Shown: piece by piece, positions 10,665 through 24,843 of the stretch
Position numbering within the stretch: position 1 is the stretch's first letter
Layout of the letters: the number at the start of each line of letters is the position of its first letter
Source: Niebla homalea
Taxonomy: Eukaryota > Ascomycota > Lecanoromycetes > Lecanorales > Ramalinaceae
Assembly: GCA_019925105.1 (NCBI GenBank)
Contig: JAHGAU010000030.1
Coordinates: 186,001 to 250,000, forward strand
Direction of reading: 5' to 3'
Length of the DNA: 64,000 nucleotides
The notes under the pieces: model-generated
Told to the model about the DNA's origin: nothing
Database searches by the model: none
The model's input: the letters and a program-made list of their open reading frames with translations, nothing else
Translations under genes and position numbers: made by a program

Positions 10665-12836
10665 TATTATATATTAATATAATCACTTATTTATTAATTA
10701 ATTCAGAGGCGTAATTAACTATCCAAAAAGGCTTAAATCGAGTCCTTAAGGTTAATATATTATATATAAATAAAAAATAAAAAAGGAATTAAAGAGCATA
10801 ATAAGCTTATTATTCGTTACTCCTTTATACCCTTAAAATAAGCTTATATAAAGTTATGCTTATTATTTTAAGAAACTGGGACTTATAACTTACCGTTATT
10901 AAAAGCAAGGTTACTAGGTACTATATCTAGGAGCTTATTAACCCCGTTTTTATAATAAAATCAATAGGCTTAAACAAATTAATAAAACTAATATAACCCG
11001 TTATTATAGCGGATAAAGTGGTTAACTTAAGGGTATTATTAACTTATAAATATAATCTATAGGTATAAAAGCCAGAACTATAAGAATAAAAAAAGTAATA
11101 TATATTTCTTATTAAAATTAATAACTTTATATTCTTAATAATTAATAAGGTGAACCTTATTTATTTTAAGGACGTAAATTACCACCTATAGAACTATTTA
11201 CGTATTCTTAAAATTAAACTTATGCCTTTAAATTTTATTCGTTCTTTAACGGTAAAGAAAGAATACTATAAAATTATAATAGGACCTAGTTCTCATCAAA
11301 ATATTAAAGTATAACTTAATAAATATACTTAAATATTTATAAAAGTTAAAAGTAATAATATCCTTAAAGTACTTAATAAGAAACGGGTATATTATAATTT
11401 TATTAACGTAATTAAGAAATAAGCTCTTATATTAATATGAATTTTTATAGATTCAGTATAAATAATTTAATTAACTTCTTAATCGCTCTTATTGATCTTA
11501 AGGAGTAATTTCGAAATTATATATAATATAATAATACAAAGAAATCGATTCCGTTTTATTTGGCTTTTATTATTAATAAAAATTAAAATAATATTAAGAA
11601 AAATAATAAGTTTATATTCAAGGGTAAAAATATTAAACCAGGAGAATACCTTTACGGTATTAAATATTAATTTAATAAATACAATTACTTACGTATAAAT
11701 TAATATGGTCGACCTATTAAATTTAAATCCGATCCTATACTTAAAAGATAAGTAAATAATAAGCTTAAGGATATTAAGATAAAAGAAAAAGTTAATTAAG
11801 TTTTTAAGAAATTTAGAAACTTTAAGTTTAAACAAAATAATTTATTTATACCGGTTTAAAATAACAATAATAACTTCAATATATTTAATATAAAATAATA
11901 GTTTTATATACTATAATTATTATGGATTTTATATTATAACTTAAGCTTTTATATTTATAATAAAATAATAAAAGATCAATTTATTAAAAAGATATATAGA
12001 AAAAACGATATTATTATCGCTAAGAATAATAACCCTAAAGTTATTACTTATAATAAAATCGAGGTAAATATCGATACCCCCAAAGGTGATAACTTTATTA
12101 TACTTTATAACCTTACGTATATACCTGACTTTATAATTAATGTTATATTTAATACTATCCTTATAAATTAGGGTATTTATTTTAATATTAAATGTTATTA
12201 CCTTTATAATAATAGATAAATAAGAATACTGGTTAAAAGGATTAATAAATATTACGTATTTAAGGATAATACTAAATAATTTAACGCGATATTTATAACC
12301 GGTAAAATCATCGTTAAATCAGTAACTACAAGTTAATGGCACTAACTCCTTATATATATTACTAATAAAGCAATATAGTACCTTCCGTAAGTAATTAAGG
12401 GGTAAAGATTACTAATAATATTAAAACCTTAAATATAAATAATTATAAGAATTAAACTTTATTAAAAGTTTACCGGATTATATTAAGATCCTTATATAAA
12501 GTAAAAATATTAATTGTCTTTCTTTTAAATTATTTATAACTTTATATAAATAAATATAACAATGAAATAAAATTAATAAATATTTTATATCGCTTACTTT
12601 AAATATAATTTCTAAATAATATATATTTATAAATATAAGTCTAAAGTAATAAATATTCTACGGAAAATTATTAAAACGATTAAAATATAATATTATTATA
12701 ATATAACCTTTATCCGATTAAATAAAGAATGATCCTTAAAATCTAAATTTAATAATTTTATCGATAAGCTTAATATTACTTTCAAGTTATTAATACTATA
12801 TACCGTTATATAAAATAACTATTTAAAATAAAAAGG
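10665..12836 (+). pseudogene. Copia-1 gag, protease and integrase start
   Basis: The gag-like frame runs from about 10850 to 11700 (an uninterrupted piece is 11492-11698). Around 11921-12175 is the protease region: a decayed D-x-G-A-S-like start (YYNLSFYIYN), flap-region residues, then LYNLTYIPDFIINV before the integrase. It parallels the better preserved copy at 49664-49906. The integrase follows until the LINE C insertion at 12836. All frames carry many TAA stops, so no product is expected. The segment around 12160-12174 is the uninterrupted counterpart of the LINE F insertion site in Copia-2. Confidence 0.7.
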
Positions 12837-15825
12837 GGAAGGCATTGGACGAGGGTGTACGACCGCGACCGCAAAGGCGAAAAGGCTGATAAAACAGGCT
12901 TTTAAGTATAAAAATCAGGAGATACTTAACCAGCTAAGGGCTGCTTAAAAGGAAAAGGAGAAGACTATTAAGAAGGTTAAATAAATATACTTTCGGTTTA
13001 CGGTATATAACTTAACGGTCTTACCTTATAGTATCTGGAAGCTGGCAAAGTATAATAAGGAATAGAGTAGGAAATTAAAGCTTATCCTTAAATTCCCGCC
13101 CCTTAAGAGACTTAATAATATATTAATTAATACCTTTAATGGTAAGATTAAGGCATTAAAAAAAGCATTTTTCCCCTTTCCGTTAAAAATTAATTTAAAC
13201 GATATTGACGGCGTTATATATTTTAACCCCGTATTAATAAATAAAATAATAATATAAAATATAATAATTAAAGCGATTAATAAATTAAAGAAAAATAAAG
13301 CCTTAAAATTAAATAAAATCCCTAAAAGATTCTTATTAATAATAATATTATTATTTAAAAGGGTTTTTTTTATTTTTTTTAAGTATACTTCGATGTTAAT
13401 TATTATTTATATAAGTTTAAGAAGGTAAAGATAATTATTTTTAAGAAGCTTATTAAGCCGGATTACTTTAAGGTAAAGTCTTATAAACCTATTATACTCC
13501 TTTATATATTAAGAAAGCTTTAAAAACGGTAATAATGAAAATCCTTAATAATTATATAAAGAACTACGGACTTCTCCCCGATTAATAAATAAAAGCAAAA
13601 AGAAATCGGTTAATACAAATAGCCTTTAAAGGATTAATCGACGGCGTATATACGGTATAAAATTACGGGAAAAAGTATATTATAAGTCTTTTTTCTTTTA
13701 ATATTATAAGTACCTTCGATAAAGTAAATTATTAAAAATTATTATATAACTTAAGGAAGAAGAAAATATTATTTTTCTTATTTAAATAAATAAAGAATTT
13801 CTTAAGTAAGCGAACTACGTTAATTAATTTAGGATAAAAAATAAACCCAATAAAGTCCGCTATAACGGGGATTCCTTAAGGATTATTTATTTCTTTTATA
13901 TTATTCTTATTTTTTAACGGTTTATTGATTAAGGAGCTTATTAAGTTAAAATAAAAGGTCTAAGTTAAAAGCTTTATTAATAATATTTACTTTTTAATTT
14001 ATAATACCTTTATATAAATAAATTATTTAGAATTAAAATAAACTTATAAAGTCTATTTTTAATAAATAAGCATTTATAGGGCTTAATTTACGTTATATAA
14101 ATATAAGTTTATTTATATAATTAAAAGCTTAAAGTTATACGATATAATAATTATAATAAACTTAAATAAAATTACGGTAAAGCCGGATATTAATATTAAA
14201 ATCCTTAATTTTTAAATAAATAAAAAGTTTAATTAAAAGGACTATATAAGAAAAATTTAAAAGAAAATAATTTTATAAGAAAAAGGTTTTATTTATTTCG
14301 TTATATTAATATAAGGAATTACGTTATAAAAGACCCAGATTATCTATTAAATTATAGTAAAGCCAGTTATAATATATATTATATTTATTTAATATATACT
14401 TAAAGATACTCCGGGATATAAAAAGGAGCTTATTTAATTATTATAAAAAGTCTAAAACCGGTATTTAAAAGTAATTAATAATACTTATAAAGTAACCTTT
14501 ATTCTGATATTAAAGTTTAAGGTCTTTATATTATTAATTGAAATCTTATTAAATTAAATAGTTATTTAAATAAGGTTAAAAAGATATATATACTTAATTA
14601 CGATAATAGGAAACGGGCGGATCCGCTAGAATTTTAATAAGCCTTAAGTTAAAGGGAATAAATTAAAAATATTTATCTTTTTTTTATTAAGATAAAATAA
14701 GAATAAGTTAAAAAGGAAATTAACTTTACCGGTATTTTAAAGGTTGATTTAAATATATATAAACTCCCGTTAAGCGTAAAAAAGATTAAGATTAAAAGGA
14801 TTTAAAAAGTAAAAATTATAGTAATCGCTTTATAAATTACGATAAAATAAATTAAATATTAACGGAAATATAGGGATTTTATATTTTAAGGTTATTATTA
14901 TTTAACTTTTAATAATAAAAAGATTATTAATAAGTATTTTTATTATTATAACATTATAAAAAAGGGTAATAATATATTAACGATTTAACTTTAAACGGAT
15001 AAAAACGGTTTAACTTACTTCCTATTTATTATATATACCGGAGGTTAAATAAAAACCGGATATAAATATAAATAAAAAAAATAAAATACCGTATATATCC
15101 TTATCTTTTATCTTTTATTTATAAAAGCTAAATTAAAACTTATTATAAAAGCTAATACTTATAATTACTACTAAATATTATTTATAAAATAAAATATTTA
15201 AATAGCCGTTAAATTTATAATATTTACCGGATTATTATTATAATTTAATTTTATTATAAAGATAAATAAGGTTACTGAAAACCTTATAAAAAAAGCCCGT
15301 TATTAATTAAGGAAGAAAAAGAGAAGCGGAAACCGGTTATATTAATTATATAAATCGGAAAGCATCTTTTATAGCCGTAAAGATATAATAATAAACGTTT
15401 ATTAAAAGTCTTTAAAGGAATTAACGGCGATAATAATATAAAAAAAAAGATATATTAAACGCGTAAATATTAATAAAAATATTTAAAAACGTTATATAAA
15501 GTTAAGGTAATATAAATATATAAAATAACAGAAAAGTAATAAGCTTAAAAGCAGCCCTTATAAGAATATAGTTATAATATTATAAATTTTCGTAAAGGAA
15601 TTAAAATATAAAAAGTATATAAATAGATTATTACTTTTTAAACGGCCGTTAATATCTTTTACTTTAAGGGATAAAGGGTAAAGGCCTGGTAGACGCCGGT
15701 TTTTTATCTTAACGTTATAAGTATCAGGTTTTTACGGTTATTAATAAGGCTAAAAAGCCGCGTATTAAAGAACGGCGGAATTAGCTTAGCTAGATCCGTA
15801 GTATAAATCAATCAATCAATTAATC
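12837..15825 (+). mobile_element. LINE C: 3.0-kb 5'-truncated LINE
   Basis: Inserted in the Copia-1 integrase with a 12-bp duplication, aaaataaaaagg (12825-12836 and 15826-15837). Copia-2 has the uninterrupted site at about 35214-35225. The element starts inside ORF2: a readable frame includes QAFKYKNQEILNQLRAA and then YSIWKLAKYNKE, the segment before the RT domain in Tad1-type LINEs. The RT motifs, C-terminal region and (ATCA)n tail follow. The first 140 bp are markedly less mutated than the rest. Confidence 0.9.
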
Positions 15826-15837
15826 AAAATAAAAAGG

Positions 15838-17763
15838 TAATTTATTAACTATAAAAGTAAGGACTATAAAACTATAAGTAAAACTACTTTAATTCTTATG
15901 GCTATAAATCGTATAAACGGCCGGTTTCCTTATAAATTAAATACCAATAAGAAAGCATTTATAAACTATATTATTTAAAAAGGCTACCGGCTTAAAGCCA
16001 AATTTTTAATACCGTAAATAATATAATTATAAAGCCTACCTACTTAATAAATCGATCCCCAAAAAAGAGAAATTAATAGTAAGAATATATATTAAGTTCC
16101 TTATTAATTACGATAATTTTAATATTTATAATATATAAATACCAAACTAAAAAAAGTAATTTATATAAAAGACGTCTTTTTTTAAAAAAAAAATTAATTT
16201 ATAAAGCCAATTTAATTAGATTAATTTAATTTAAAAAAGAACCGTTCCTTTATTTAATTAATATCTTAGAAATAAATATATTTTATATTATTATTAAGTT
16301 ATTATTAAATAATAAAAAAAAAGAATTTATAAATAATACCGTTAACCCTATATAAAAAAAAAGGAAAAGAATAATAAAAGGATTATGTATCTTTACCGAC
16401 TTTGATATTAATAAATTATAATACGGTATTTAAGAATAATAACGGAGGAGATAACGGTAACGGGAATAATAATAGATTATTAACTTTATTATTAAATCCG
16501 CTATTAGCTTTATTAACTTTATTAACTTTATTAACTTTATTAACTTTATTAACTTTATTAACTTTATTAACTTTATTAACTTTATTAACTTTATTAACTT
16601 TATTAACTTTATTAACTTTATTAACTTTATTAACTTTATTAACTTTATTAACTTTATTAACTTTATTAACTTTATTAACTTTATTAACTTTATTAACTTT
16701 ATTAACTTTATTAACTTTATTAACTTTATTAACTTTATTAACTTTATTAACTTTATTAACTTTAAAGCTGAAAAAGAAAAACAATAATAAATCCGATTTC
16801 ATATAAATAATATGATTAAAAGAAAAAAAGCTATAAAATGTATAAAGAAAGTAAACTATAATATAATTTTTACTTCAGTTATAAATAAATTAAAGCTATT
16901 ATACTATATAGTATTTATTGTTTTTTTTATTATTTTATAAGCTTTATAAAAAAGATAAAAAGCTATCTTTTTCTTTATTAAAAATAAATATATTTTACCG
17001 TAATACCTTACCCATTAAGCAAAAATATTATTGTCATATATTAAAATACCTATATGCTACAGGTTTTAAGTTAATAATTAAAGTAAAACTTAAAGCTCTT
17101 AAAGAGAAAAATATATGGGAAAAGGTTTTATTTGAGTATATTAAAAAAGCGGATAAAATACTAATATTTAAAACCTGGATATTCAAATATAAATTTAATA
17201 ATAAAAGGTATCTTATTAAGTATAAAGTAAGGTTTTATATAAGGGGTAATTTATAAAAGACTGAATAAGATATATTTACCGTTATTTTAATAATTAGGGT
17301 TCTTAGGGTATTTATAGCTGTAGTAACCGCATTTAATTTGGATATAAAATATTGGAACGCCGTCAATATGTTTATAAATAGTAAGATAAATAAGTTTATA
17401 TATATTAAATCATTAGAAGGGTATAAAAATAAAGGCTTACTCCGTTTATTTTAAGCTTTATATAAGCTTAAATAATTATTAACTTTATAATTTAAGAATC
17501 TCTTAAAAACCCTTATAGATTTAAGCCTAAAGTAAATCCCGGAAATCGAGTATTTCTTTATTAATAATAATATAATAATTTTCTTTTTTATGGATAATAT
17601 CGTTATTACTTACGATTAATAATATAACCAAAAAGTAAACGACTTTTAAAATAAATTCTTTAAGGTCTATAAAATAAGGAATTTAAGTCAAATAAAGCGG
17701 TTTTTAGGTATAAAAATAATATAAGATTAATTAAATTAAGAAATTTATTTATATTAAGATAAT
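15838..17763 (+). pseudogene. Copia-1 integrase end, linker and RT
   Basis: After LINE C the frame resumes with INGRFPYKLNTNKKAFINY and a Copia-type segment ending in KKVIYIKDVFFQ. A linker with the 9-bp minisatellite follows. The RT is readable from 16918: TWIFKYKFNNKRY (Copia W-V-F-K-x-K), FNLDIKYWNAVNMFIN (normally LDVxxAFLNG), and FFMDNIVITY at 17581-17613 in place of YVDDI. The catalytic Asp pair has become Asp-Asn. The frame reaches EIYLY.DN at 17763, where the Gypsy element cuts it; it resumes in phase at 30819. Confidence 0.85.
16510..16764 (+). repeat. 9-bp minisatellite, about 28 copies
   Basis: Near-perfect array of ttaacttta in the Copia-1 linker between integrase and RT, reading Leu-Thr-Leu repeats in the gag-pol phase. 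Copia-2 has no array at the same place (34500-34560, minus), only LLTLPLDPPP and neighbouring residues. The unit has no CA/TG dinucleotide, so RIP would not alter it. Confidence 0.9.
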
Positions 17764-17978
17764 TATTAGGGTTCAGGGGTGTTGGTAGCTGAGGTACAGG
17801 CCCTACCGGGCCTACCCCGGGCCAAGCCCGGGGTTAGCCCGGCACAAGGAGTGTCACCGACTGGGTATATCAGGGCCTTCGGCCCCTTCACTTTTATACT
17901 TCTATACTTTAATATCTTTAATTATATATAATCTACCTTTTGCCTTTTAACCACCTTAAAGGGGCTTATACTTTAACA
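17764..17978 (+). repeat. Gypsy 5' LTR
   Basis: 215 bp, TATTAGGG...CTTTAACA (from TGTTAG...CTAACA). It contains about 37 bp of GC-rich sequence (about 17795-17831) absent from the 3' LTR, including the perfect hairpin ccccgggc-caa-gcccgggg at 17815-17833. No tRNA-complementary PBS is obvious after it. Confidence 0.85.
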
Positions 17979-19063
17979 TTATATTAAAGTTAACCTATTT
18001 ACGCCCTTATAGGAAGTAGCGAGGTAAAATAAAGGCTCTTATTAATAATACTTACTAGCAGCGGATAATAAATTAATAGTTATTAATAATATTAAACGGG
18101 CGGTAACTAGGGTTAAAATATACGGCGATTAGTATCCGGACGGGCTATAGGAAAACGTTAATAATTAAAACGGGAAATTCCGATAGCTTTAAATAGGTAA
18201 ATACTGATTTTATTAAACTATATAAAGAATCGATTTAAAAAGTTAAGCTTTAATAAAACGATTTAAAAATTATAAATAAAGTAAACCTTAAAAATATTAT
18301 AAATCCAGTTAAGAATAAGCTTATAAAAGCCTATAGAATCCTTATTTATTACTTACCTTTTTACTCCTTAAAACCTTTAATTAAAATATTTAGTTTTATA
18401 TTTACTTTATAATATAAAGTATTTAATACCCGGAAGAAAAAATACTTTAAGGAATACTTTATAATATAGGGGAGCAATATTAAACTTTATTATAATATAA
18501 ACTTTATTATTTTACTTTATAATATTACCCTTATAATATAGAATCCGCTTAACAGAAGGATTAAGAAATTTATCTTTTTCCTTTTTCTTAATCTTTTTTT
18601 TTACTTATCTTTATTTTTCCTTGATTTTAATTTATTTTTTATTTATTTTTTATTTATTAAAATTATAAATAATAAACCTTAATAATCCTTTATATTAAAG
18701 GGTTTTACGTTAAAATATAACTTATAAAGCGGTTTTTAAGGGGACCTTAATTAATTAATATTATTTATTAAGGATAAAACCTTTTCCCGGTAAAGTAGAA
18801 AAAATAAGGATCCAATAAATTATTTAATTACCGGGAACCCGGTTTTAAATAATAATTACGGAGGATATAAAAACTATATTATTTACCGGCGTTATTATAA
18901 ATTAAAAAGTACCGCTTTAAAAAAATTAATTAAATATATTTTATATTTTATAAAGATTTATATTTATTTTACCTTTTAATCCGTATTATTTAAGAAATTT
19001 AAGGAATTCTTAAAGTAATTGGACCTTTTACGTTAAGAATATAACGTTAATATATAATATTAT
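17979..19063 (+). pseudogene. Gypsy leader and gag start
   Basis: A RIP-decayed region between the 5' LTR and LINE D. By position it is leader and gag. I see no clear motif, and frames are short. It continues at 24844. Confidence 0.5.
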
Positions 19064-22000
19064 GGTAAAAATGGCGACGAACAACGGGACCCCAGAGGTC
19101 AGAAACGATGCACGTATATATAACTTAAGTAATAGTAAGGATAATACCTTAAATACGATAAGCGGAAGCGGAATAATAATAAAGGTAAAAGGAAAAGAAA
19201 GGTAAACGGTTTAAGTTAATAAGAACGGTAATAAGTTATATAAGTAACGCGATAAATATAAAATGGAAAGGCCTTAAATTAAATAAGAAGCCTATAGTTA
19301 ATAAGATATACGTAAAAAGACGCGTATAACGCGTAAAGGTATTATTATAAAAAGTAATAAATAAAGGGCGGAGGGAATAAGGACGGTATATAAGGACGGA
19401 TAAAAAGTAAACGGAGGCGTAAAAACCCTTATTAAATATATATAAACCGGGAGAAAATTAAGTAAAAATAAGGAAATATTAAATAAATAAAAATAAGTTA
19501 TAAAAAAAAATAGTTATTAAATATACGGGGGAAAAATAAAAAGAGAAAAGGCGGTAAAAACGCTAAAAGGTTTCCTTATAATTATATAAAAAAATATTAC
19601 GTTAAAAATTTAACCGATATTATAAATTAAGCTATAAAGAATAAGAAACTTTTATATAAATATAAAAAGAAATTTAAAGGAGTTAAAAAGATTATATAAA
19701 GCTTAAAAAGCAATAATAAAAACGTTAACGGACGGAAATAAAAAAAGATAAAAAGGATATATATAAAGTAAAAAAACGACGGAAAAGGCTTTAAAAAAAA
19801 GCGGGGATAAATTAAATAATAAAAGCCGTAAAAGCGGTACCGGTATTAATAATAAAAGAGGTAAAAGCGGGGAAGAAAACGGTAACGTTAAAGAAAATAA
19901 AAATAATAATTATATAATTATTAAATAAAAAAAAGAGGAATATAATAATAAAAATAAACCCGTTATAATTAATAAAGGCGTTTAAAATAACGGGAAAGTT
20001 ATTAATAAAATAAATTATTACGGTACGTAAATTATAAAGCGGGGATATTCTTTTTAATATAATTTTATTAAAAATAAAAGAAAAATTAAAGAACTTAAAA
20101 GGATAAGCCGGTAAAAAGGATATAAAATAATAAAGATATTAAGGTAATCCTTTATTATTACGGTAAACGGAATATACTTAATAAGGTTTATGGGGAAAAA
20201 AGGGAAGTTATTTTAAGGCGGATAAAAAAGGAGAATACGGTCTTTTACCTTAGGTTAGAAATCGTTAATTATAGTTTTTCTTTTATAATAAAGAGGCTAA
20301 AGGTTTTCAGTTATATAAAGAAATACTTTACGGTTATCCTAAGTATAACGTTAATAAGAACATATAACGATATCTTTAATAAAAAGGTAATAAAGGGTAA
20401 ATCTTTTAAATTAATAAGACCTTAAGACCGGGCAGCGGATATTTATTAATATTTTAAATATTAAGAATACGGGTATATTATTATAAGGTATTTTAATAAT
20501 ATAAAATATACGGTATATACTGAAGGGTATAATACGTATAAATATATTAACTTAATAATAAAAAACTTAATAAAAAACGCGTTAAAATACGTAACGTACG
20601 GTAATAATAATTATTTAACGTAAAACTTATAGTATACGGTAAAAATAAAAAAAACTTAATGTAAAAAGATTAAGATAACGGTTAAAGTTTAATATTATAA
20701 TTTATATAAACTTAAACTAATAAAGTAATTAAAAACGATTTTAAAATATAAATAAAACTTATTAAACGGAAAAGGGTAAAACGTAATAACCAATAATATA
20801 AAGAAAAGGAAGCTTATAGTAATATTAACCTTTAAGGCCGGCTATTTAACCGGGATTATTATCGTAATAAGAAAATTAAAATAAATAATACTTAACCTTA
20901 AAGAAAAATTATTTATATAAATAAAAGTTAATAAGAAGAGTTTAACGGACGTTAATATTTAATATATTTATACTTTTAAGGGTAATAAAATATAACGTAT
21001 ATAAGGAAGTAATTAAAATTATAATATTAATATTTAAATTTAAGGAAATAAAAAATATTAATATTATAGTGATATAAAAGCTATTATATAATTTATATAT
21101 TTATTTTTTAATTACTTTAAGAAATAATTTTTACTTAATCTTTAAGGGTAATAAGATAATACGGATACACTTTTTTATTAATAAAAGGCTAAATATAAAT
21201 AGTTAAGACGTTATTTATTATAAAAGGAACCTATATATATTCCGAATTATATAAAAAGAAGATATTAAGGGTAACTTAAATATTTATAATACGTATAATC
21301 CGTTACTGATTAATAAAAAGGGACCCTTTACGATCCCGTTACTTAAAGATATTATAATTATACTTAATAAATACCTTTTAATAAAGGATTTTAATCTTTA
21401 TTATATTTAATAAAATAAGGATAATTATATAATTAATTATATTAAATTTAAGGAGCTATTAATAGTTATTATACGATTTAATTTTACGTTATTAACGTTA
21501 AAAAAGCTATTATATAAAAAGTTATAAACTTAGAATTATAATTGATTTAATATTTAACTTAGAAAATATTATTAACTTAATTATAATATATAAACCTTAA
21601 AAGGACCTAAAATACGATTTAAACTACATCCCGATATAAATAACTTTAAATTAATCCGTTAATATAGTTCCGTTTTTATTATTTAAATAAATATAAAAAA
21701 CGGTTAAGGAAGTTAAAATATTTACAAAGGTAATAAAAATAATATTTTAATTAATAAAGCTCCCTTAACTTAATAATAAGGAATAGATTAACCGTTTTAT
21801 AAAGCGGGTAATAAAGGTTTTAAACGAAGTAATTAATATTATAATCTTAATAATAAAGTTATCTTAAAAAGCTAAAACTTATTAAAATAAAAAATATATA
21901 AAAATAACTATAAAAATAAAAACACTTATAAAGTAAATTATTAAATATAAAAACCGGGAGACGTTTTAACGGTTAAAGGAAACTTAAGAAAAAAAAGAAA

Positions 22001-24831
22001 GAATTATCCGGAAGATTAAATAAATATACTTCCAGGCTATAATATATAACTTAACGGTTTCCTTTTATAATATTTAAAAGTTAATAAAATATAATAGGGA
22101 ATAAAGTAAAAAACTTAAATTTATTTTTAAGTTTTTACCTTTAAAAAGATTAAACAATATAATAATAAATATTTTTAACGGCAAAATTAAAACTTTTAGA
22201 AACGTATTCTTTCTTCCGTTACCGGAAGTTAATTTAATAAATATCGATAGTACGGTATATTTTAAATTAATAATAATAAATAAAATAATAACTTAAAAAA
22301 TAATAATTAAAACAATTAATAAATTAAAAAAGGATAAGGTTTCCGGACTTAATAATATATCAAATAAATTCCTATTTATAGTAATATCGTTATTTAAAGA
22401 AATTTTTATTTATTTATTTTAAACTTATTTTAATATAAGATATTACCCTTATAAATTTAAAGAAATTAAGATAATTATCCTTAAGAAGCCGGTTAAGTTA
22501 GATTATTTAAAGGTAAAGTTATATAAATTTATAATATTCTTTTATACGTTAAGAAAAGCTTTAAAGATAATAATTATAAAAATTTTAAATTATTACGTAA
22601 AAAAATATAAGTTATTCTTTAATTAATAAATAAAAATAAGAAGAAAATAATTAATAAAGACGGCTCTTAAAGGCTTAATTAATAACGTATATATAATATA
22701 AAGTTATAGGAAGAAATATATTATAAGTCTTCTTTCTTTAAATATTATAAAAACGTTTAATAAAATAAATTATTAAAGGTTATTATATAATTTACGGAAA
22801 AAAAAAGGTTTTATTTTTTTCGTAAATTAAATAAAAAGTTTTTTAAGTAATTAAACAATATTAATTAACCTAAGATAAAAAATAAGTATAATAAAGCCCG
22901 TAATAATAAGGATTCCCTAAAGGTTATTTATTTCCTTAATCTTATTTTTATTCTTTAACGGTTTACTTATTAAAAACTTAATAATGTTAAAATAAAAGGT
23001 TTAAATAAAAGGCTTTATTAACGATATTTACCTTTTAACTTATAATACGTTTACTTATATAAATTATTTAAAATTAAAATAAATTTATAAAATCTATTTA
23101 TAATAAATAAAAATATATAAGGTTTAATTTATCCCGTATAAATATAAGCTTATTTATATAATAAAAACCTTAAAGTTATATAATATAATAATTATAATAA
23201 ACTTAAATAATATAATAATAAAACCGGAAATTAATATTAAAATACTTAATTTATAAATTAATAAAAAATTAAACTATAAAAATTATATAAGAAAAATTTA
23301 AAAGAAAATAATTTTATAGGAAAAAAACCATATTTATTTTATAATATTAACGTAAAAAGTTATTTTATAGAAAATTAAAATTATTTATTAAATAGTTATA
23401 AAGCTTACGATAACGTACGTAATAGTTATTTAATACGTATTTAAGGGTACGTTTAAATATAAGAAAAAACCCGTCCGGTAATTATAAAAAGTTTAAAACC
23501 GATACTTAAAAGTAATAAATAAAGTATATAAAGCGACTCCCGTCCTAATATTAAAATCCGAAGTCTTTATATTATTAATAAAGTTAACCTTAAATTAAAT
23601 AATCGTTTAAACGAAACTTAAAAAAGGTATAAACTTAATTACGTTAATAGGAAATAAACATATTTATTAAAACTATAAGAAGCCTTAAATAAAAAAGCGT
23701 AAAAAAACAGTATTTATTTTTTTTATAGAAATTAAATTAAAGTAAGTTAAAAAAGAAATTAATTTAACTTATATTTAAGAAGTTAATATAGGGATATATA
23801 AATTTTTATTTAAAGTAAAAACGGCGGAGGAAAAGAAGGTTATAAAAGTAAAGTTAACGGTAATTACCTTATCAATTATAAAAAAGTAAATAAAGCATTA
23901 ATATAAGTATAAAGAATTAATCCTTTAAGGGCAATAATATTTAACGTTAAATAATAATAAGGTTATTAATAAGTATTTCCGGCGTTATAAAATTATAAAG
24001 AAAAATAATAACGCGTTAATAATTTAACTCTAAATAAATAAAAACGGCTTAATTTACTTTTTTTTTATTATATATACCGGTAACCGGATTAACGTTAATT
24101 ATAAATATAGATAATAAAAGTAAAACGCTATATATATATTAATCTCCTATTTATTATTTAAGGAGCGTAAACCGAAATTAATTAAAAAAAGTAAAAATTA
24201 ACAATTATCGTTAAATACTTATTAATAAAAAAGGTATTAAGGCGGCCGTTAAATTTATAATAATTACGTGCTTATTATTATAATTTAACCTGGCTAAGGA
24301 AATAAATAAAGTAATTAAAGACTTAATTAAAAAACCTTATTATTAACCCGGGAATAAAAAGTAACGGCAGAAAAACTATATTTAATAGAAGATTAAAAAA
24401 ACTATAAATATTAAAATGGTATAAAAAACGATATTATATCGGTTAATAAAGTTATATAAATAAAATAATAATAATATACGTATTAATAAGGATATTTAAT
24501 AATATAATCGGAATTTTAAAATTTTAATATTAAATAAACCCGTAAAATAATAGAAGAATAATAAGTTTAAAAATAACCTTTAATAGATTTAATCATAATA
24601 TTATAAGGTTTCTTAAAAAAAAAACGTATAAATAAATTCTTATTCTTTAAACGGCTATAAATATTTTTAACCCTTAAAACGTAAGTAAAAACTGGGTAAA
24701 TACCGGTTTTTATTCTTAACGTTATAGATATCGGGTTTTTTTACGGTTATTAATTAGGTTAAATAGCCGAGTATTAGGGAACGCCCGAATTAGCTTAACT
24801 AGATCCGTAGTATAAATCAATCAATTAATTA
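19064..24831 (+). mobile_element. LINE D: full-length Tad1-like LINE
   Basis: About 5.77 kb, flanked by a 12-bp duplication atataatattat (19052-19063 and 24832-24843). ORF1 begins ATGGCGACGAAC at 19071. ORF2 shows endonuclease traces (NLNIYNTYNPLL near 21280; LLIKDFNLYY near 21390, normally GDFNLHH). RT follows: a decayed G-x-P-Q-G-S-P-L-S-P-I-L-F motif at about 22910-22970 and GFINDIYLL near 23012 in place of FVDD. The C-terminal region and the ATCA tail close it. All frames are broken. It is the best undisturbed example of the family here. Confidence 0.9.
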
Positions 24832-24843
24832 ATATAATATTAT

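Noticed and set aside
16402..16806. Leu-Thr-Leu and Val-Asn-Lys repeat proteins
   Set aside because: The plus frame is the Copia-1 linker with the 9-bp array; the minus frame is its shadow. Neither is a separate gene.
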